64,000 nt of DNA, taken from positions 310,001-374,000 of the forward strand of contig NZ_JANQLX010000017.1 of NCBI RefSeq assembly GCF_028280385.1. The letters are read 5' to 3'. Below, piece by piece: positions 7,388 through 17,098 of the stretch. The stretch is from Allomuricauda sp. Lineage in GTDB: Bacteria > Bacteroidota > Bacteroidia > Flavobacteriales > Flavobacteriaceae. Made by a program: the position numbers and the translations under genes. The notes under the pieces are model-generated. The model was not told where the DNA came from and ran no database searches. It was given only the letters and a program-made list of their open reading frames with translations. The stretch's first letter is position 1. Every line of letters starts with the position of its first letter.

Positions 7388-10300
7388 CTATTTTTGCTGC
7401 TGATATATCACAACAGGTTTGTCGTTCCTGGCAAAAAGCAGCATGGATTTATTGTTTGGCCCATTCAGCTGAACCATATCCCTAACTTCACCATCCACAT
7501 TGAATCCACTTTCAGTGTTTTCAACGGCCGTGAAGCCGCCTTTTCCATCACCCATCAACAATAGGCCTCTATTGGCGTCGTACCTACCGTATTTTACCCG
7601 GGTGCCGTAAAAATTACCGGCCAGGATCAAATCCAGGTTTCCATCTTGATCTATATCCTCTGCTTGAATGGCATATACGGGTGAAAATTGTGCTTGCACC
7701 GGCAGTGGACTTAGTTGGAATGTTCCATTGCCCAAATTTTGCATATAGCTGGTCGCAAAATTGTTTGCTTCCAAAACATAGGCATCTTCCAATTCTGCTG
7801 CGGTGAATAGGTCGGTTATTTTTTGGTCCGCATAGTCTGAATAGTTGACATATCTGGGTTTAAGACCATTCAACTGCTCTACCAAATCGTCTTTTGAGAA
7901 TACCGGATAGCTCTCTCCCATTAGGTAGGAACAGAGCACGGGGTCTATAGCGCCATTGTCGTCAAAATCCTTGGCATACATCTGAACGGGTTCTTCCAAA
8001 GTGGCCTTTAACTGGGAATTCAGTCCAAAATTTCCAAGCACATAATCGGTGTCCCCATCGTTGTCAAAATCTCCTGACACAATCCGGTTCCACCAACCCT
8101 TGGAGTTCTTCCCAATTATTTTATCGGTTTCCTCCACCAGCTTTCCTCCTTCATTTTTGAAGCATCTAATAGGAGTAAATTCACCTACCACAATCAAGTC
8201 CTTTACATCATCCCCATCGAAATCGGTCCAAAGGGCATCAGATACCATTCCCAACTGGCTAAAATCCTTATTGACTTGCGCGGTCACGTCCTTAAAATTG
8301 CCCTTCCCATCATTTTGCAGCACAAAACTCTGCGCAGGCATGGGATATTTGCCAGGAACAGATCTTCCCCCCACAAAAAGGTCTTGGTCGCCATCTTGGT
8401 CATAATCATATGCCGTAACGCATGAACCATTGGCCAATTCTTTTGGTAGGGCGGACTCCCTTTTTCTAAAACTGCCATTGGTATTTATGTACAAACGATC
8501 TTGCAGCTCTGCTGCATCCAACCCAAATTCATGTCCTCCACTAACTACGTAGAGATCCATATCGTTATCGTTGTCCGCATCAAAGAACAATACTCCTATA
8601 TCCTCCGATGCCGCATCATTTTCAAATGTGGTGGTATTGGAGACCACAAAATCCCCGGATCTTTTTTGAATCAAAAGTTTTCCGGCATATCCCTTGGCCC
8701 CTCCTATAAATACATCTTCAAGTCCGTCCCCGTTGACGTCCGCCTTGGCGATTTTTGGTCCTTGTGTTGATAGTTTGTGAGGGATGAGCGACTCCCTTTT
8801 AAAGTCGATAAAGGGGTTTTCCTGATGATTATAGGTCAACAGACTATCGGAAGTTATATCTCTGAAAAGTGCTTGTCCTTTTGTGCCATCAATAGACTCG
8901 GCGACAGATGCATCTGTCTGTTTTAATTGCAACGTTTGATTGGCGGCAACGTTTTCTTGCATGGTTACCTTACCATCTGGCCATACTATTTTAAGTTCAT
9001 CCACCTGGGTTTGGTTGCCCAATCCAAATATGAGCGAAGGGTCTACGGAAGATTGAAATCCACGGCTTGGATACAGTTCCTGGTGCAACACCAAAGTATC
9101 CACCTTTAGGATGGCCTTGGCCCCTACCGCCAAAGTATTTCCGCCCGTGCCGCTCAGTTGTATTTTTAAGTAATTGTTGGTTCCGTTCAGCTCGCTGTTA
9201 TTTCGATAGATAAAGGCCTCCTGGTCCGTATTGTTCACAATGAGGTCAAAATCCCCATCGTTGTCCAAATCGGCATAGGCGGCTCCATTGGACAAGGATT
9301 TACCCCCAAGGCCCCATTCATCCGTGAGCTTGGCAAAGGTTAGGTCCCCGTTGTTCTTATAGATATAGTTTTCCTCAATGGTGGAGGGAATGTTCTCGAG
9401 GAGGTCCTTGATAGCGGTCTCCACACCGGAATCCATTTCTTCCAACCGTTTTTGCACGGCAAAATTCATGAAATCCATGTTGGTATAGTCCCGTTTTACC
9501 CCATTGGTCACAAACAGGTCCTTATAGCCATCATTGTCAAAGTCGGCAAATAAGGGTGCCCAACTCCAGTCCGTGGCATGTATTCCGGAAAGTTGACCTA
9601 TCTCGGCAAAGGAATTTCCCTTGTTTAGGTGCAACATGTTCCGCATATACTGATGGTGAAAATCGGAATTGACCAAGAATTGGTGTTTATCATAATTGTC
9701 TGGTCCAGAAACCATTTTCTGTCTAAAATTCCCTTCAGGCAACATATCCAGGGTTACAATGTCCGGTCGGCCATCATTATTGATATCCGAAATATCGGAT
9801 CCCATGGAAAAATGGGAGGTGTGACCGATAAATTCCTTTAGACTTTCGGTGAAAGTACCGTCGCCATTATTTAGATAGAGAAAATCGTGTTCGTGAAAAT
9901 CGTTGGATATGTAAATATCCGGCCATTGGTCGTCGTTCACATCGCTTACGGAAACGCTCAATCCAAATCCCAAAACGCTGGAAATAATTCCCGCTTCCTT
10001 GCTTACATCCACAAATTTTCCATTGTCGTTGCGGTATAGGCGATCGGCATAATCCGGGTACGACTTCTGGCGTTGGGATTTTGAAGTGTTCTTAAAACTG
10101 GAGTAGGGTTGCACCGAGTGGTTCAACACAAATACATCCAAATCCCCATCCTTGTCATAATCGAAAAAATTCCCCTGGGTGGAATATCCAAAATCATCCA
10201 AGCCGTATTCCTTGGATTTTTCAGTGAAGGTGAGATCGCCATTGTTTATAAAAAGTAGATTTCTTCGTTTATCCTTATCCTTTGCGGCCGAGCGACATAC

Positions 10301-10687
10301 GTAGATATCCATTAGGCCATCACCGTTTACATCCGCCATGGACGTACCGGTATTCCACAAGCCTTCTGCAAACACCCCTGCTTTCTCGGCAATTTCATCA
10401 AACTTGAAATTCCCCTTGTTCAAATACAGGCGACTGCCCACCATACTACCTGTGAAGTAAATGTCCTGAAGTCCATCATTGTTTATATCTCCAACGGCCA
10501 CTCCTCCCCCATTGTAAATGTTACCGTAGGTAAGGATGTTGAACTCGTCGGTTTCAACCACCAAGTTTTTGAACTTGATTCCAGTATGACTGGATGGCAT
10601 TTTGGAGAATAGTTTACTGGAGTCGATTTTTTTACAAGAAGCGACAATAAACAATAATAAGAAACAGGCTCTTAGGCTGGTACGCAT
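7388..10687 (-). CDS. FG-GAP/VCBS repeat lipoprotein with ASPIC/UnbV domain
   Basis: A 1099-residue lipoprotein: the signal MRTSLRACFLLLFIVASCKK has a lipid-accepting Cys near residue 18. Many calcium-binding-like FG-GAP motifs are present (VGDINNDGLQDIY, MADVNGDGLMDIY, YDKDGDLDVFVLN, DFDNDGYKDLFVTNG), forming a beta-propeller. An ASPIC/UnbV segment lies near residue 520-600 (VGAKAILKVDTLVLHQELYPSRGFQSS and a following WPDG), and a second propeller follows. The family (CRTAC1-like) is frequent next to SusC/SusD in marine Flavobacteriia and is thought to sit on the surface and bind ligand or protein; no enzyme activity is known to me. A terminator-like hairpin separates it from susD, so its level may be lower than that of SusC/D. 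Confidence 0.85.
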   Translation of the reverse strand: MRTSLRACFLLLFIVASCKKIDSSKLFSKMPSSHTGIKFKNLVVETDEFNILTYGNIYNGGGVAVGDINNDGLQDIYFTGSMVGSRLYLNKGNFKFDEIAEKAGVFAEGLWNTGTSMADVNGDGLMDIYVCRSAAKDKDKRRNLLFINNGDLTFTEKSKEYGLDDFGYSTQGNFFDYDKDGDLDVFVLNHSVQPYSSFKNTSKSQRQKSYPDYADRLYRNDNGKFVDVSKEAGIISSVLGFGLSVSVSDVNDDQWPDIYISNDFHEHDFLYLNNGDGTFTESLKEFIGHTSHFSMGSDISDINNDGRPDIVTLDMLPEGNFRQKMVSGPDNYDKHQFLVNSDFHHQYMRNMLHLNKGNSFAEIGQLSGIHATDWSWAPLFADFDNDGYKDLFVTNGVKRDYTNMDFMNFAVQKRLEEMDSGVETAIKDLLENIPSTIEENYIYKNNGDLTFAKLTDEWGLGGKSLSNGAAYADLDNDGDFDLIVNNTDQEAFIYRNNSELNGTNNYLKIQLSGTGGNTLAVGAKAILKVDTLVLHQELYPSRGFQSSVDPSLIFGLGNQTQVDELKIVWPDGKVTMQENVAANQTLQLKQTDASVAESIDGTKGQALFRDITSDSLLTYNHQENPFIDFKRESLIPHKLSTQGPKIAKADVNGDGLEDVFIGGAKGYAGKLLIQKRSGDFVVSNTTTFENDAASEDIGVLFFDADNDNDMDLYVVSGGHEFGLDAAELQDRLYINTNGSFRKRESALPKELANGSCVTAYDYDQDGDQDLFVGGRSVPGKYPMPAQSFVLQNDGKGNFKDVTAQVNKDFSQLGMVSDALWTDFDGDDVKDLIVVGEFTPIRCFKNEGGKLVEETDKIIGKNSKGWWNRIVSGDFDNDGDTDYVLGNFGLNSQLKATLEEPVQMYAKDFDDNGAIDPVLCSYLMGESYPVFSKDDLVEQLNGLKPRYVNYSDYADQKITDLFTAAELEDAYVLEANNFATSYMQNLGNGTFQLSPLPVQAQFSPVYAIQAEDIDQDGNLDLILAGNFYGTRVKYGRYDANRGLLLMGDGKGGFTAVENTESGFNVDGEVRDMVQLNGPNNKSMLLFARNDKPVVIYQQQK

Positions 10688-10733
10688 AGAATATTGGATT
10701 GGTTAGATTGTTGTAACGAAGAATTTAAACTAA

Positions 10734-10762
10734 AAAACCTGTGGGGTTAGCCACAGGTTTTT
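10734..10762 (-). terminator. Terminator-like hairpin between susD and FG-GAP gene
   Basis: An 11-bp perfect stem, AAAACCTGTGG / CCACAGGTTTT, with a 6-nt loop. On the minus strand it is followed by a run of six T. It lies 12 nt after the susD stop and 46 nt before the next gene of the same strand, so it probably works as a partial terminator or mRNA stabiliser. The stem also has T-rich flanks on the plus strand and could work both ways. Confidence 0.75.
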
Positions 10763-10773
10763 CTTTTGCCCCT

Positions 10774-12360
10774 TTAGAAATTAGGTCCTCCGGTATCCCA
10801 CCAGAGTCTTGTTCCAATTTCATCGGGGCCACCTAACTTCGCAGTTGCATCAGCGACACCGTCCGGGTTATTTTCCCGTTCGCTGTTAATGAATGTCATC
10901 CTTCGTAGAAATCCGTCTGCAGGGATTACACCCCAGTCGGAATTACTGTCATTTTGATAATTAAATGGCAGTTTTGGGTAATCTGTTCTACGATGATCCA
11001 CCCATGGTTCCATTGAATCTGTATAGGCCGCAATCCACTTTTGGGTAATGATCTTCTCTAATTTGATCTCATTGTCGGCCGCTTCATCCCAGGCTACCGT
11101 ATTGGTAATCCTGTTCACAAAGTCGTTTACATCTCCTGTTGCTTTGGGATCGTCATAATCCCAAGGAAGGCTAGTATCGTCCGCTAAATAGTCATCCACA
11201 CCTCCAGCTCCCCAGAGCTCGAAGGATGTGCGTACTCCCATTTCATAGTTGGTTCCGGCATCTCCGGCTCCAGCCCATCCTCTAAGGGCCGCTTCGGCCA
11301 TTAGGAAATAAACCTCATCGGCGCTCAACATCTTACGTTCCGTAACTACAGCGGGATCGTTAAATGATAGGTCGATGGTGGAGTAGCTCAAACGGTCGTC
11401 CTTGGCAACCAAGTTTGCACCGTTACGGATTCCTTTGTATGGCCAATCTGGGTGATCGGCTACCACGGCAGCATCAGTTGCCTCATCAAAGAAGGCACTG
11501 ACCCTCGGATCATTGTAACCGCCAAGAATGGACTCCATACTAGCACTCATACGCGTATCGTTCCACTCAAAGCAAATTACTGCTGGGTGGTACTTTCTTC
11601 CATAATTGGAAATATTGAAATTCTCCGCATTGGTCAAAATAAGTCCTGCAGAATCTGCAAGCGCTTTTTCACCTTCGGCCTGTGCCTTGGCAGGATCCAC
11701 CTTGGAAATCCTGATGGCCAAACGAAGCCTTAAGGAGTTGGCCATTTTGGCCCATGCTGCAATATCTCCACCATAACTGGCATCAAAGGCAGCAAAACCT
11801 CCAAAATCAGTGTTGGCGTTCAAGACTCCAATGATACGGTCCAAATCTGAGAAGAATGCGTTGTAGAGCACTTGCTCGCTATCATACTCACCAGTTCTTC
11901 CCAACCCGTACTCTGTGTATACCACAGGTCCTTGATACACCGTTAATCGGTGCATGGAAAGAATCTTGATCAAATTGGCCAATTCAATAAATACCTCATT
12001 GCCTTCTTCTTGGGCGGCAATATCAATTACCTGGTTGGCAGGGGCCATTACATTATTGTACTGTACGGTCCAATACCTGTTCCAACGAAGGTAATAGGTA
12101 GTATTGTTCACCCCACCCACGAACGGGGTTGGTGTGGCCAAATGCCGGGCATAGGAATCATTTGTCAAGTTATGGTCAATCTGGATACCGTAAAGGTTCG
12201 ACAACAATCCCGGGAAAAAAGCTCCAATATTATTGAAATCCTGTTTCAGCGATTCATCTGAAATCTCATATGGATTAGTATTGGTCTCTTCAAAGTCGCT
12301 GGTACAAGCACCTAGTGCCAATACCATTGATAACACATATATATACTTTTTCATATCCAT
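10774..12360 (-). CDS. SusD/RagB-family outer-membrane lipoprotein
   Basis: A 528-residue SusD-like glycan-binding lipoprotein that would cap the SusC barrel encoded just upstream. The signal KKYIYVLSMVLALGACTSDF has a lipobox Cys near residue 20. Features of the SusD_2-like subgroup are present: EETNTNPYEISDESL after the Cys, AAWAKMANSLRLRLAIRIS in the TPR-like core, VYFLMAEAALRGW in the helical region, and LEKIITQKWIAAYTDSMEPWVDHRRTDYP near the end. The susC stop lies only 3 bp before this start. ATG codons occur at 12360 and 12354; either gives the same mature protein. The bound glycan is not evident, since no glycoside hydrolase is in this operon. Confidence 0.93.
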   Translation of the reverse strand: MDMKKYIYVLSMVLALGACTSDFEETNTNPYEISDESLKQDFNNIGAFFPGLLSNLYGIQIDHNLTNDSYARHLATPTPFVGGVNNTTYYLRWNRYWTVQYNNVMAPANQVIDIAAQEEGNEVFIELANLIKILSMHRLTVYQGPVVYTEYGLGRTGEYDSEQVLYNAFFSDLDRIIGVLNANTDFGGFAAFDASYGGDIAAWAKMANSLRLRLAIRISKVDPAKAQAEGEKALADSAGLILTNAENFNISNYGRKYHPAVICFEWNDTRMSASMESILGGYNDPRVSAFFDEATDAAVVADHPDWPYKGIRNGANLVAKDDRLSYSTIDLSFNDPAVVTERKMLSADEVYFLMAEAALRGWAGAGDAGTNYEMGVRTSFELWGAGGVDDYLADDTSLPWDYDDPKATGDVNDFVNRITNTVAWDEAADNEIKLEKIITQKWIAAYTDSMEPWVDHRRTDYPKLPFNYQNDSNSDWGVIPADGFLRRMTFINSERENNPDGVADATAKLGGPDEIGTRLWWDTGGPNF

Positions 12361-12363
12361 TTT

Positions 12364-15300
12364 TTAAAAAGTTACTTTAAGGTTCAGTCCATAGTTCCTA
12401 GTAGACGGTAGATTGAAGTTATCTAGACCTACAGAATTCCTATTGGTACTCATGGCCAATTCTGGATCAAATGGCGCATCTTTCTTCAAGAAGAAAAGGT
12501 TGTTACCAATAAAGGAAACGGAAGCCGATTGAATAAATGGCAAGCCCAATTTGGCTACATCAATATCGTATCCCAATGACAACTGGGCCACTCGAATATT
12601 GGTTCTGTCGTATACATAGGCCTCACCTACACCGTTACGATCTCCGATGAAACGGAACCATTGTTCTGGATCTACGCTGGTAACAGCTGCTCCAGAGGAT
12701 TCTACAACCCCGTTCACAGCTACACTTCCAGCATCCCTGGCAGCAGCAGTTCTTTCTGAAACCCCTGCACCGTCCAACATGGATTCGGTCTGGCTAAATA
12801 CATCTCCGCCAAATACACCATTGATCAATACACTTGCATTCCATCTTCCATAAGAGAAGGTGTTGTTCCAACCCAAGGTAAAGTCTGGATCCAAGTTTCC
12901 GATCAATTCCCTTTCTTGGGTCCTAAGCGGATTGCCATTGTCATCAAATAGAATTCTTCCTTGGTCGTCTCTACGGAATTTCAACACATATAGGTCGTTG
13001 AAACGTCCGCCTTCAACCAATCTGGAACTATAGCCTTCAGATGATCCAAGGTTAATGATCCTTTCATCATCCGGTCCTATATCTACAATTTCACTTCTGT
13101 TTCTTGTGAAGTTGAAAGCAGTGTTCCATTCGAAATTGTTGTTACGAACTGGCGTACCGTTCAATGAAATCTCAACCCCTTTGTTTACAATTTCACCAGC
13201 GTTGATGAACTTTTGGGTGTACCTACCTTCTGATTCTGGATCAGAAGCATCCAATGGTACAGGAATGAATTGGTCCTCACTCTTAATGTGGTAATACGTA
13301 AAGTCGATTCCCAATCTGTTACCGAAGAATCTCCAGTCAGCACCAATCTCTGTACTGGTGATGATTTCTGGTTTTGCATCGGTAAACGGCTTGGTCGTAT
13401 TTCGAGTTAAGCTTCCCACAGGATCAGAGATACTGTTTTGGGGATTGATTCGGTTGAAAGGTACTTCGTTGGCAACTTGAGTGCTGGAAACCCTGAACTT
13501 ACCAAAGCTGATAGCTTCTGGTAGATCAAACATTTCACTTACAATGGCCGTAATCCCCACAGATGGATAGAAATAGGAATCATTTCCTGTAAGTGCCAAA
13601 GTAGAGGCCCAGTCATTTCTACCACCAAGATCTAAAAATAGCATTTCCTTATATCCCAAAGTGGCATTGGCAAACAAACCTTGCTTCTTGATCACCCCGT
13701 TGGTAACCGATCTAACGGGAGTCTGCGTCAAGGCCAAGTTTTGGAAATTGAACTCATTTGGATAAATAAGACCGTTACCACTACTTGGAGTTACACGTAC
13801 ACCATCACCATAATCAGTTTCGGTGTAGCTACCCCCCACAAGTGCAGTTAAGCTAAAGTCCTCCGTCAAATCAGAATCATAGGTCAAGATAGCATCGGTA
13901 TAGATCAAGCGATCTTCATACTTGTGATAGTCCCATGTACCATTGATATTAACATTGGTAGAGTTGGACGTTGCAGCATGACGCTGTTCCCTAGTAACGT
14001 TTGCATAGTCATAGTTACCCCTAACCTGAAGGTTGAGTGCATCCATGATCTGATAGTTCAATGTTAAGTTGGCAATCACCCTTCTGTTGTTCTGCTCCCT
14101 TGGCTGTCTGTTGATGATCCAGTAGGGATTGGACTGGTGGTGATCGTTCACAAACCAGTTCATTGCATATAGGTTACGTGATTCATCAAATATTTGATAG
14201 TTCACCCTAGTATCTTCAAAATCCCTGTTTCTTGGGAAGAAGTACAGTCCTGTCAACGGATTCAGATAGTATCCGGAAGGCAATCTGTTCTCAGAATTCT
14301 CAATGGATAGGATAATGTTGGAACTTACGGTCAACTTATCATCCAACAATTTCGTTGATTGTTTAAAAGAAACGTTGTTCCTTGAATAGGTGTTGTCAGG
14401 AGTAATACCCGTTGCAGTGGTATTGGAATACGAGAAATAAGCCGTAGTCCTGTCGTTACCACCACTAATGGAAAGGGAATTGATCCAGTTGGCACCTGTG
14501 GAAAAGAAATCATCCACATAGTTGCTGGCATAATTACCGGGAGTGGTGTCCCAGCTTTCCTTGGCTTCTCCAACAGCACCATACCTAAATTGAAGGTCCG
14601 GTAACTCAATGGCACTTTCAAAAGTTACCCCAGAATTAAGGGAAACCGTTGTTTTACCAGCTTGTCCTTCTTTTGTGGTGATCAATACAACCCCATTGGC
14701 ACCGGCACTACCATAAAGAAGGGCGGCGTTAGCTCCCCTAAGGATGGAAATACTGGCGATGTCATCAGGGTTTAGCGCAGAAATACCGTCTCCTGAATCC
14801 GTTCCACCCCACATACCAGGCTGTCCGCCACGGTTGTTGGCCAATGGAATACCATCGATTACAAATAATGGAGTACTGTCCCCACTCAATGATTTGTTAC
14901 CCCTGAGCACGATCTTTGTTGATCCCCCGGCTCCGGAGCTACTCTTTTTAATTTCAACACCAGCGGTTTTACCGTTGATACTGTTCAGGAAGTTCACATC
15001 CCTGGTTTTGGTAATCTCATCGGCATCTACGGTCTGCTGGGCATAGGTAAGGGTCTTTTCCTCCCTTTTGATACCCAAGGCCGTAACCACCACTTCACCT
15101 AGTTGCTCTGCGTCCTCAGCCATAACCACATTAATGGAAGACTGATTGCCCACGGCCACTTCCTGGGCTGTAAACCCTAAGGAAGAAAATACCAAGGTGG
15201 CCCCACTCGATACGGAAATCGTATAATTTCCATCAAAATCGGTGGAAGTACCATTGTTGGTTCCTTTTTCGACAACGTTTACGCCTGGCAATGGAGAACC

Positions 15301-15720
15301 ATTATCGTCCACAACATTACCTGTTACAGTCTGTTGCACATTACTTTCAATGATTTCTGGAATTTCCTTCTCCGGTCTGGGTGTAACGGCAATGGTGCTG
15401 TTCATCCTCTTGAAGTTCAAGGAGGCTTCCTTACTTACTTGCTCCAAAAGGGAATAAATTGAATGTGTTCCCTGGGCAATTAAGAATCTCATTTTTCTGT
15501 CCACGTCTTTCTCATCATAATTGAATTTGAAAGCGGATTGGTTCTCGATTTCGTCAAAGACATCCATCACCTTTACTTGACGAGCGGTGTCCCACTCCAG
15601 GTAGATGTCCTTCATGCTCTGCGTATACCCCTCGTTAGCCATTGCAAAGTAGCAAAACACTAGTTGCAAAATGAATATCCTAGAGAGCATAGCGATTGTT
15701 TTAGATAGTTTAAATTTCAT
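12364..15720 (-). CDS. SusC/RagA-family TonB-dependent transporter with STN domain
   Basis: A complete 1118-residue SusC-like importer. The order is signal peptide, STN/secretin-like signalling domain (residues ~50-115, VFDEIENQSAFKFNYDEKDV), carboxypeptidase-regulatory-like domain (VTGNVVDDNGSPLPGVNVV), TonB-box/plug (LGEVVVTALGIKREEKTL through NGVVLITTKEGQ), then a long 22-strand barrel ending in YGLNLKVTF. The STN domain means it can signal to the FecR anti-sigma factor encoded directly upstream. It forms a pair with the following SusD lipoprotein. This is the normal one-piece arrangement and serves as the reference for the split system at 45460-52915. The substrate is unknown; it could be a protein- or sulfate-linked glycan given the neighbouring sulfatase. 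Confidence 0.95.
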   Translation of the reverse strand: MKFKLSKTIAMLSRIFILQLVFCYFAMANEGYTQSMKDIYLEWDTARQVKVMDVFDEIENQSAFKFNYDEKDVDRKMRFLIAQGTHSIYSLLEQVSKEASLNFKRMNSTIAVTPRPEKEIPEIIESNVQQTVTGNVVDDNGSPLPGVNVVEKGTNNGTSTDFDGNYTISVSSGATLVFSSLGFTAQEVAVGNQSSINVVMAEDAEQLGEVVVTALGIKREEKTLTYAQQTVDADEITKTRDVNFLNSINGKTAGVEIKKSSSGAGGSTKIVLRGNKSLSGDSTPLFVIDGIPLANNRGGQPGMWGGTDSGDGISALNPDDIASISILRGANAALLYGSAGANGVVLITTKEGQAGKTTVSLNSGVTFESAIELPDLQFRYGAVGEAKESWDTTPGNYASNYVDDFFSTGANWINSLSISGGNDRTTAYFSYSNTTATGITPDNTYSRNNVSFKQSTKLLDDKLTVSSNIILSIENSENRLPSGYYLNPLTGLYFFPRNRDFEDTRVNYQIFDESRNLYAMNWFVNDHHQSNPYWIINRQPREQNNRRVIANLTLNYQIMDALNLQVRGNYDYANVTREQRHAATSNSTNVNINGTWDYHKYEDRLIYTDAILTYDSDLTEDFSLTALVGGSYTETDYGDGVRVTPSSGNGLIYPNEFNFQNLALTQTPVRSVTNGVIKKQGLFANATLGYKEMLFLDLGGRNDWASTLALTGNDSYFYPSVGITAIVSEMFDLPEAISFGKFRVSSTQVANEVPFNRINPQNSISDPVGSLTRNTTKPFTDAKPEIITSTEIGADWRFFGNRLGIDFTYYHIKSEDQFIPVPLDASDPESEGRYTQKFINAGEIVNKGVEISLNGTPVRNNNFEWNTAFNFTRNRSEIVDIGPDDERIINLGSSEGYSSRLVEGGRFNDLYVLKFRRDDQGRILFDDNGNPLRTQERELIGNLDPDFTLGWNNTFSYGRWNASVLINGVFGGDVFSQTESMLDGAGVSERTAAARDAGSVAVNGVVESSGAAVTSVDPEQWFRFIGDRNGVGEAYVYDRTNIRVAQLSLGYDIDVAKLGLPFIQSASVSFIGNNLFFLKKDAPFDPELAMSTNRNSVGLDNFNLPSTRNYGLNLKVTF

Positions 15721-15768
15721 ACTTTTACATCGGTTTAGTTGATATCCTTTAATTAAACTTTTGATGAT

Positions 15769-15812
15769 AAGTTTGCCTCCATCGAAAGTGCCATTTTCTT
15801 TGGAGCAAACTT
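15769..15812. promoter_or_regulatory. Inverted repeat in susC leader region
   Basis: AAGTTTGCCTCC at 15769-15780 and GGAGCAAACTT at 15802-15812 pair over 11 bases with one bulge, around a 21-nt loop. It lies 49-92 nt upstream of the susC start and downstream of fecR. On the minus strand no T-run follows, so it does not look like a terminator. A regulatory site or a leader RNA structure for susC is the better guess. Confidence 0.4.
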
Positions 15813-15862
15813 ATTTTTTACGGGTAGTTCTGCGTTTTCATCTGTTTGAGTTTTAGTGGTTG

Positions 15863-16894
15863 TTATTCGAAAATTATTGTTACCGCCCTTTCATTGTCCC
15901 CATCTATTCTAAAGGAGAACTTTTCCACATAGGAAATCCGCTTCAAAACACTTTCCAAGCTCTCACTCGGAAATTCGCCTGTATACGATACACTTCTATG
16001 CAGATTGCGAACGGTTATGTCAACATCATACCAGTTTTCCAAGGTTTCCTCGATCTCGTCAAAACCGGCTGCCTTAAATACCAAGGTTCGGTTGGCCCAT
16101 TTATAAAAATCCATGTCGCTATAGGCGGAAAAATTCAGTTCTCCATCTTCGGAGGTAAACGTGGCCTTTCCTCCCGGGAAGTCCAAGATTCCCGGTTCCT
16201 GGTTGCTCAGCATGGGTCCAACGGATATTTTTCCTTCCACCAATCCCACTTCAACTTGCTCCCCTTTGTGCGCCTTAATGTTAAACGCCGTTCCCAGAGC
16301 CTTGGTCACCAATCCGTGCGAATTGACCAAGAATGGTTTGGTTGGATCTTTCTTAACTTCAAAATAAGCCTCACCCTCTAAATGGATTTCCCTGTTTCGG
16401 ACAAACCTGGAGGCATATTTTATCTTACTATTATTATTAAGGTATGCAACAGAACCGTCTGGCAAGGTAATCCTCGATTTTTTACCTCTTAGGTTCTCCT
16501 TGACCACCTGGGTAATGGCCTGGGTGGTGGGCATTAGGTCATGGGTGGAAGTAAATTGGGCACCGAAAACCAGTCCAAACAGCAAAAGAACACAAGCTGC
16601 TATTGGTAATATAAAAGTAATAAGGCTGCTTTTTCCATTTTTTCCAAGAGCGTTTCTCTTTCCAAGAATGGAGGTCAGCAATTGTTCACGGAGTTCATCA
16701 TCCATGGATTGGTCTGAATGATAATGCAAAGACAAAAGAATTTCCTTGGCGGCCAAAATGGTCTTCCTTTTGGAAGGGTGGGCGGCTATCCAATTTTTCC
16801 AAAAAATCTGGGAAGATTTGTTGGGGTTAAGGACCCAATCCCTGAATTCGGGATCGGCTAGAAAATCCTCCAAATTATATTCGTGGTAGTGCAT
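15863..16894 (-). CDS. FecR-family anti-sigma factor
   Basis: A 343-residue inner-membrane anti-sigma factor. The N-terminal cytoplasmic part (YNLEDFLADPEFRDWVLNP) binds the sigma factor. One membrane segment is seen near residues 100-120 (FILPIAACVLLLFGLVFGA), and the periplasmic FecR domain contains RITLPDGSVAYLNNNSKI and REIHLEGEAYFEVKKDPTKPF. The C terminus is DUF4974-like. The ORF track begins at a TTG (16945); ATG at 16894 is preferred because GGAGA lies about 8 nt upstream and the resulting MHYHEYNLEDFLADPEF matches the family N terminus. It lies between the sigma gene and the STN-bearing susC, giving a complete cell-surface signalling set. Confidence 0.92.
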   Translation of the reverse strand: MHYHEYNLEDFLADPEFRDWVLNPNKSSQIFWKNWIAAHPSKRKTILAAKEILLSLHYHSDQSMDDELREQLLTSILGKRNALGKNGKSSLITFILPIAACVLLLFGLVFGAQFTSTHDLMPTTQAITQVVKENLRGKKSRITLPDGSVAYLNNNSKIKYASRFVRNREIHLEGEAYFEVKKDPTKPFLVNSHGLVTKALGTAFNIKAHKGEQVEVGLVEGKISVGPMLSNQEPGILDFPGGKATFTSEDGELNFSAYSDMDFYKWANRTLVFKAAGFDEIEETLENWYDVDITVRNLHRSVSYTGEFPSESLESVLKRISYVEKFSFRIDGDNERAVTIIFE

Positions 16895-16984
16895 TTTGTG
16901 TTCTCCGTTATATATTAGACTTAAGAATTGATCAATTGACATCAAAATTTTTAAACTTTTTTACAAAAAATTAAGATTTGTTTT

Positions 16985-17025
16985 GCGGATTTGCTTTTTT
17001 GGGCGTTCAACGCCAGTAAATCCGC
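16985..17025. repeat. Nested inverted repeat between sigma and fecR genes
   Basis: An outer stem GCGGATTT / AAATCCGC encloses an inner stem GGCGT / ACGCC. A second small hairpin (TTTCCA / TGGAAA) lies about 15 nt further right. All sit in the 204-bp gap between the sigma factor stop and the fecR start. There is no strong U-run on the minus strand directly after it, so an RNA structure that tunes the sigma to anti-sigma ratio is more likely than a full terminator. Confidence 0.4.
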
Positions 17026-17098
17026 GACTTGGGCCTATTTCCAACTTTTTTGTGGAAATGGCTTTTTTTGGAAGTTTTATGGATGTGGGTGATGGAAA

